64,000 bases of DNA from Streptomyces asiaticus (GTDB lineage Bacteria > Actinomycetota > Actinomycetes > Streptomycetales > Streptomycetaceae). Location: contig NZ_JAGSHX010000006.1 of NCBI RefSeq assembly GCF_018138715.1, forward strand, positions 9,486,001-9,550,000, given 5' to 3'. The notes beneath the pieces were generated by a model that saw only the letters and a program-made list of their open reading frames with translations, was not told where the DNA came from and searched no databases. Below, piece by piece: positions 60,534 to 64,000 of this stretch. Each line of letters opens with the position of its first letter. Position 1 is the stretch's first letter. Both the position numbers and the translations under genes were made by a program.

Positions 60534-61310
60534 ATGCTGCGGATCGACCGGCTCAGCCATCGCTACGGCGACGGCCCCGATGTGCTCCGGGACATCGAAC
60601 TCTCCGTCCCCGAAGGGCAGTTGCTCACCCTCGTCGGCCCGTCCGGCTGTGGCAAGTCCACCCTGCTGCGCTGTGTCGCGGGCCTGATCCGCCCCTCCGC
60701 CGGGCGGATCACCCTGGACGGGGAGGTGGTGGACGGCGTGCCGGACCGGCTCGGAGTGGTCTTCCAGGACTACAGCCGCTCGCTCTTCCCCTGGCTCACG
60801 GTGCGGGAGAACGTCGCCCTTCCGCTGCGGCGGCGCGGACTGTCCCGCGCGGAACGCCATGCGGCGGCAGTGGCCATGCTGGAGCAGGTGGGCCTGGCCG
60901 ACGCCGCCCGCCGCCACCCCTGGCAGCTGTCGGGCGGCATGCAGCAGCGTGTCGCGCTCGCCCGCGCGCTGGCCGCCCGGCCCGCGCTGCTGCTGATGGA
61001 CGAGCCGTTCGGCGCGCTGGACGCCCAGACCCGGGAGGACCTGGAGGATCTGCTGCTGCGGCTGCACCGCGCCGAGGGAATGACGATTCTGCTGGTCACC
61101 CATGACATCGACGAGAGCGTCTATGTGGCGGACCGGGTGGTGGTGCTGGCCGCGGGGCCGGGCCGGGTGCGGGCGGACCTGCCGGTGACGCTGCCCGCCG
61201 AACGCGACCAGATCGCCACCCGGGGGCTGCCGGAGTTCATCGCGCTGCGGACGGAGGTGGGGCGCGCGGTACGCCAGGGCGCGGCCACGCCCCCACCTCC
61301 TCGCGCCTAA
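60534..61310 (+). CDS. ABC transporter ATPase, NitT/TauT family
   Basis: 258 residues. Walker A is GPSGCGKST, the Q-loop VFQDYSRSLFPW, the signature LSGGMQQR, Walker B LLLMDEP, and the switch VTHDIDE. It completes the transporter of the four genes upstream, 7 bp after the decarboxylase. Its TAA overlaps the stop of the convergent beta-helix gene. Confidence 0.92.
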   Translation: MLRIDRLSHRYGDGPDVLRDIELSVPEGQLLTLVGPSGCGKSTLLRCVAGLIRPSAGRITLDGEVVDGVPDRLGVVFQDYSRSLFPWLTVRENVALPLRRRGLSRAERHAAAVAMLEQVGLADAARRHPWQLSGGMQQRVALARALAARPALLLMDEPFGALDAQTREDLEDLLLRLHRAEGMTILLVTHDIDESVYVADRVVVLAAGPGRVRADLPVTLPAERDQIATRGLPEFIALRTEVGRAVRQGAATPPPPRA

Positions 61311-63988
61311 CGCAACGTCAGCCAGTCCACGGCGGCCACCCGGTGGCCGCCCGTGGCGACGAGATAGACATCATGGGTGCCGGTCACCGTACGGGGGAGC
61401 CGCACCGAACGCTCCCGCCACTCGTCGGTGCCGCCGGTCCCGCGCACCGGAAGCGTGGCCGCCACCGGCCCTTCGGGTGAGTCCAGGCGCAGCCGCAGGG
61501 CGCAGTCCCCGCAGCCGCCGGACGCCAGCCGCACCGTCAGCGTGTCCGCGCCCGCGCCGAACCGCACGCCCCGCAAGCCGATCGCGTCCCCCGTTCCGAG
61601 GACCGAGGTGGCCGCCTCGCCACGCTCGACGCCCCGGACCACCTCGGCGCGCTCCGCCTGAAGGGTGGCGGCCGCGTCGGGACCGTCGGAGTAGAGCCGG
61701 ATCTCGTTCACCGCCCAGGGGTTCTCGCCCGGCCGCGTCAGCTCGATCCGCAGATAGCGGGCGGTGCGCTGCTCGAAGACCGCGTCCTGGGTGAAGGAGC
61801 GGCCGCTGACCCGGGCCACCGGCGTCCCCCAGTGCTCACCGTCGCGGCTGACCGAGACGGTGAAGCCATAGGGGTGTCCGGTGGCGTCAAGGCCCGCGTC
61901 GATCGCCAGCCGGCCGAAGGTCTTCGCGGCGCCCAGATCCACGGTGAGGGACTGACCGGCGGCCTGCGGAGCGTCCCCCTTCCACTGGGTGGTCTGCACC
62001 CCGTCCACGGCGGCCGAGGCATCGGCGCCACCGGAGGCGGTGGCCTTCCAGCCGTCGTTGCGGACCCGGGTCTCACAGCCCGCCAGTCGGCAGCCGGACG
62101 ACCAGATGGGCTCGCCGTACTCGTACGCCCCCTGGTCCGGCCCGTCGCCCCGGACCTCGCCGGTCACCCCGTCGACCTTTTCGCCCGCGTCGATGGCGGG
62201 GGAGTCCGCGCGCGGCCAGAGTTCGCCGTTGCGCGCGTCGGTGTAGCGCGGATCGGTGGGCGGCAGCAGGTTGCTCCGTACGACGGGGGCGGGGTCGCCG
62301 GGACCGGAGATCTCCATCGGGGTGAGCGCCGCGTCGTTGCTGACGTACGTCCCGGTGGCGTCGGTGGCGCCGCTCAGCCGGACGGCGGCGGTGGAAATGC
62401 CCGTGCCGTACGAGGAGTTGTGATCGCGGTTGCCGAGGCTGACACTGCTGTGGCCGTTGAAGAAGGTGCCGCGGGTGCCGGTGTTGTACGCCACGTTGTG
62501 GTGCAGCAGGAAGTTGCCGGAGGAGTTGTCGATGTAGTAGCCGACCTGGCCGTCCGCGTCATGCACGGTGTTGTGGTCGACGCTGGTGCCCTTGGCGTCC
62601 AGGTTGCAGCACACATAGAACGGGCTGCCGTCACGTGAGGTGCGCATCGCCTCCGAGAGGTCGTTGTAGGCGATCCGGTTGTCGTGGAAGGGCACACCGT
62701 TCAGCTGCCAGGCGGTGTCGATGCTCGCCCGGCCGGTGCGCCGGACGGTGTTGTGGGTGACGGTCTGGCCGCTGCCGTTGATCTCGATACCGGGTGTGTA
62801 GCTGCCCATCCAGCCCACGTCGTGGATGTAGTTGCCGGTGACGGTGTTGCCGCTGCCGCGCAGCAGCACACCCGTGCCCGCGGAGTAGCCGATGTCGCTG
62901 TCGCGCAGGGTGTTGCCCCGGCCGAGGATCTGGACACCGGAGTTCAGCACCCGCGAGGCGACGATGTGGCCCTCGCCGGGCGGGATGGCCAGTTCGTCGT
63001 CGCGCGGCATGGGGAGCGTGGAGAACTCCGAGATGTAGCGGGCCCGGACCCCCTCGACCAGCACACCGGTGCTGTCCGCGCCGGTGCGCAGCGAGGTGCC
63101 CCACAGTTCCAGACCGCGCACGGTGACATGGGAGCTGTGCGAGAGGTCCACGCCCCAGCTCTCGTACTTCGCGGTGACGGTGTGGCCCGTGACACCGCCC
63201 TTGGGCGGGACCAGATAGAGGCGGCGCGCGTCCTTGTCGTAGTACCACTCACCGGGCTGGTCCAGCGTGGCCTTGGCGCCGACCAGGTAGTAGTTGCGGT
63301 AGTTCTGGTCGCCCATGCACAGCGGGGTGCAGCGGTAGTTGCCGCCCGTGAAGTCGAGGGCGCCGTCCGAGGTGGCGGTCACCGTGCCGGTCTGCTGGCT
63401 CCATGGATTGGAACCGGCCCACAGATGGACGGTGGCGCCGGTGAAGTCGCCGTCCGGCAGATCCGGGTCGTCGATGTGCTGATCGGTGGAGGAGCGCTCG
63501 GCCACCGCCCAGGACGGATTGAGCGGATCGGAGCCGGAGTTGGGCCAGCGGCCCTCCATGGCGCGCTCGCCGTCCAGGAACAGCGCGTTCTCGCTGCGGT
63601 CGAGCGGGAGGTCCACATCGGCGGCCACCAGACCGCCGCCCGCGTCCTTCCACCCGGTCACCGCCCGCGTCCCGTCGACGGTGACCGGCCCGTCCCCGTA
63701 CGCCGCCAGGGTGACCGGGGCGTCGGCGCGGCCCGAGGGCGGGGCGACCCGCTCGCGGTAGTTCCCCCGGTGGATCACACAGGTGTCGCCGGGCCCGACC
63801 TGCTCGGTGCAGCGGCCGATGGTGCGGAACGGATGGCGCGAGCTGCCGCTGTCGTGGTCGGTGCCCCAGGTGGCGACGTGATACGTACGCCCCTCGGGCC
63901 GTCCCTCGGCCGATGCGGCGCCCGGCAGCGCGGTCAGGACCGCCGCTGCGGCGGCGACCACGGATATGCGCCTGAGCGCGGGTCTCAT
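61307..63988 (-). CDS. Large secreted beta-helix protein with discoidin and CBM-like domains
   Basis: 893 residues. The Sec signal peptide is MRPALRRISVVAAAAAVLTA, ending near Ala27. A right-handed parallel beta-helix runs about 35-620, with repeated turns such as NTVTGNYIHDVG, NTVRRTGRASIDTAW, TSVDHNTVHDADG and FLLHHNVAYNTG. This is the pectate-lyase/alginate-lyase fold. An F5/8 type C (discoidin) domain is about 640-770 (SVSRDGEHWGTPVARVSG), and a CBM6-like domain is about 780-893. It probably degrades a plant or algal polysaccharide. GGGAGG precedes ATG 63988. Confidence 0.88.
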   Translation of the reverse strand: MRPALRRISVVAAAAAVLTALPGAASAEGRPEGRTYHVATWGTDHDSGSSRHPFRTIGRCTEQVGPGDTCVIHRGNYRERVAPPSGRADAPVTLAAYGDGPVTVDGTRAVTGWKDAGGGLVAADVDLPLDRSENALFLDGERAMEGRWPNSGSDPLNPSWAVAERSSTDQHIDDPDLPDGDFTGATVHLWAGSNPWSQQTGTVTATSDGALDFTGGNYRCTPLCMGDQNYRNYYLVGAKATLDQPGEWYYDKDARRLYLVPPKGGVTGHTVTAKYESWGVDLSHSSHVTVRGLELWGTSLRTGADSTGVLVEGVRARYISEFSTLPMPRDDELAIPPGEGHIVASRVLNSGVQILGRGNTLRDSDIGYSAGTGVLLRGSGNTVTGNYIHDVGWMGSYTPGIEINGSGQTVTHNTVRRTGRASIDTAWQLNGVPFHDNRIAYNDLSEAMRTSRDGSPFYVCCNLDAKGTSVDHNTVHDADGQVGYYIDNSSGNFLLHHNVAYNTGTRGTFFNGHSSVSLGNRDHNSSYGTGISTAAVRLSGATDATGTYVSNDAALTPMEISGPGDPAPVVRSNLLPPTDPRYTDARNGELWPRADSPAIDAGEKVDGVTGEVRGDGPDQGAYEYGEPIWSSGCRLAGCETRVRNDGWKATASGGADASAAVDGVQTTQWKGDAPQAAGQSLTVDLGAAKTFGRLAIDAGLDATGHPYGFTVSVSRDGEHWGTPVARVSGRSFTQDAVFEQRTARYLRIELTRPGENPWAVNEIRLYSDGPDAAATLQAERAEVVRGVERGEAATSVLGTGDAIGLRGVRFGAGADTLTVRLASGGCGDCALRLRLDSPEGPVAATLPVRGTGGTDEWRERSVRLPRTVTGTHDVYLVATGGHRVAAVDWLTLR

Positions 63989-64000
63989 CTACAGCCTCCC

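Noticed and set aside
1..64000. CRISPR arrays, tRNA or rRNA genes, transposases, phage genes
   Set aside because: Looked for by eye on both strands; none found. Short repeats present are operators, tandem repeats or hairpins.

Overview
The window is a very GC-rich actinobacterial chromosome segment, almost certainly from Streptomyces or a close relative. The signs are G/C-ending codons throughout, frequent GTG starts, short ATGA overlaps, a SARP/AfsR regulator, a DUF574-type methyltransferase, mycothiol-dependent maleylpyruvate isomerase-like and DinB proteins, a MEDS/anti-sigma-type kinase, and one TTA leucine codon. I see no rRNA, tRNA, CRISPR array, transposase or integrase. The gene content is that of an accessory chromosome arm: catabolic, transport, secreted and regulatory genes in small transcription units.

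Layout. 1-3.4 kb: a frameshifted DsbA-like gene behind an Rrf2 regulator, a divergent cupin gene, a small acidic protein, and an XRE-cupin regulator divergent from a methyltransferase. 3.4-6.5 kb: a membrane acyltransferase and dhaK-dhaL. 6.5-10.2 kb: ACC deaminase (acdS) behind a tandem operator-like array, an SDR, and a secreted sialidase-like protein behind a LacI-type palindrome. 10.2-17.2 kb: a TetR gene divergent from an apolipoprotein N-acyltransferase-like nitrilase, a membrane spermidine-synthase-like protein, a lipoprotein and a D-2-hydroxyacid dehydrogenase. 17.5-23.7 kb: a histone-H1-like protein, a CitA/CitB-type two-component pair, and a divergent NitT/TauT-type ABC operon. 24-29.9 kb: a secreted RTX-like protein, a PucR regulator, an MGDG-synthase-like glycosyltransferase, and an SDR/DMT/polysaccharide deacetylase operon. 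29.9-41 kb: fumC, a MEDS-HATPase protein, an epoxide-hydrolase-like enzyme, the DUF574 methyltransferase, an AfsR-type SARP, a TauD-like dioxygenase, and a LysR regulator divergent from an NTF2-like protein and a flavin monooxygenase. 42-51 kb: a Pit phosphate transporter with a small partner, two pentapeptide-repeat proteins, a DUF89 protein, two tandem paralogous secreted peptides, a Tat-exported triple-repeat protein, and ArsR-SRPBCC, DinB and MPI-like genes.

51-61.3 kb is the most interesting part. A dienelactone-hydrolase gene and an ABC operon (solute-binding lipoprotein, two permeases, a benzoylformate-decarboxylase-like ThDP enzyme, ATPase) look as though they were once adjacent. The gene junction, 82 bp, is present twice with 3 mismatches (51919-52000 and 56170-56251), and about 4.2 kb lies between the copies. 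That segment carries a GntR regulator, an extradiol-dioxygenase-like VOC protein, a class II aldolase broken by one TGA, a fumarylacetoacetate-hydrolase-family enzyme, and the stump of a second VOC gene. Related palindromes lie in front of several of its genes. It reads as a decaying aromatic meta-cleavage island with its own regulator, but without a recombinase. The solute-binding protein just beyond it has a TTA codon at position 7, so its synthesis may depend on the bldA tRNA. The window closes with a large secreted beta-helix/discoidin protein.
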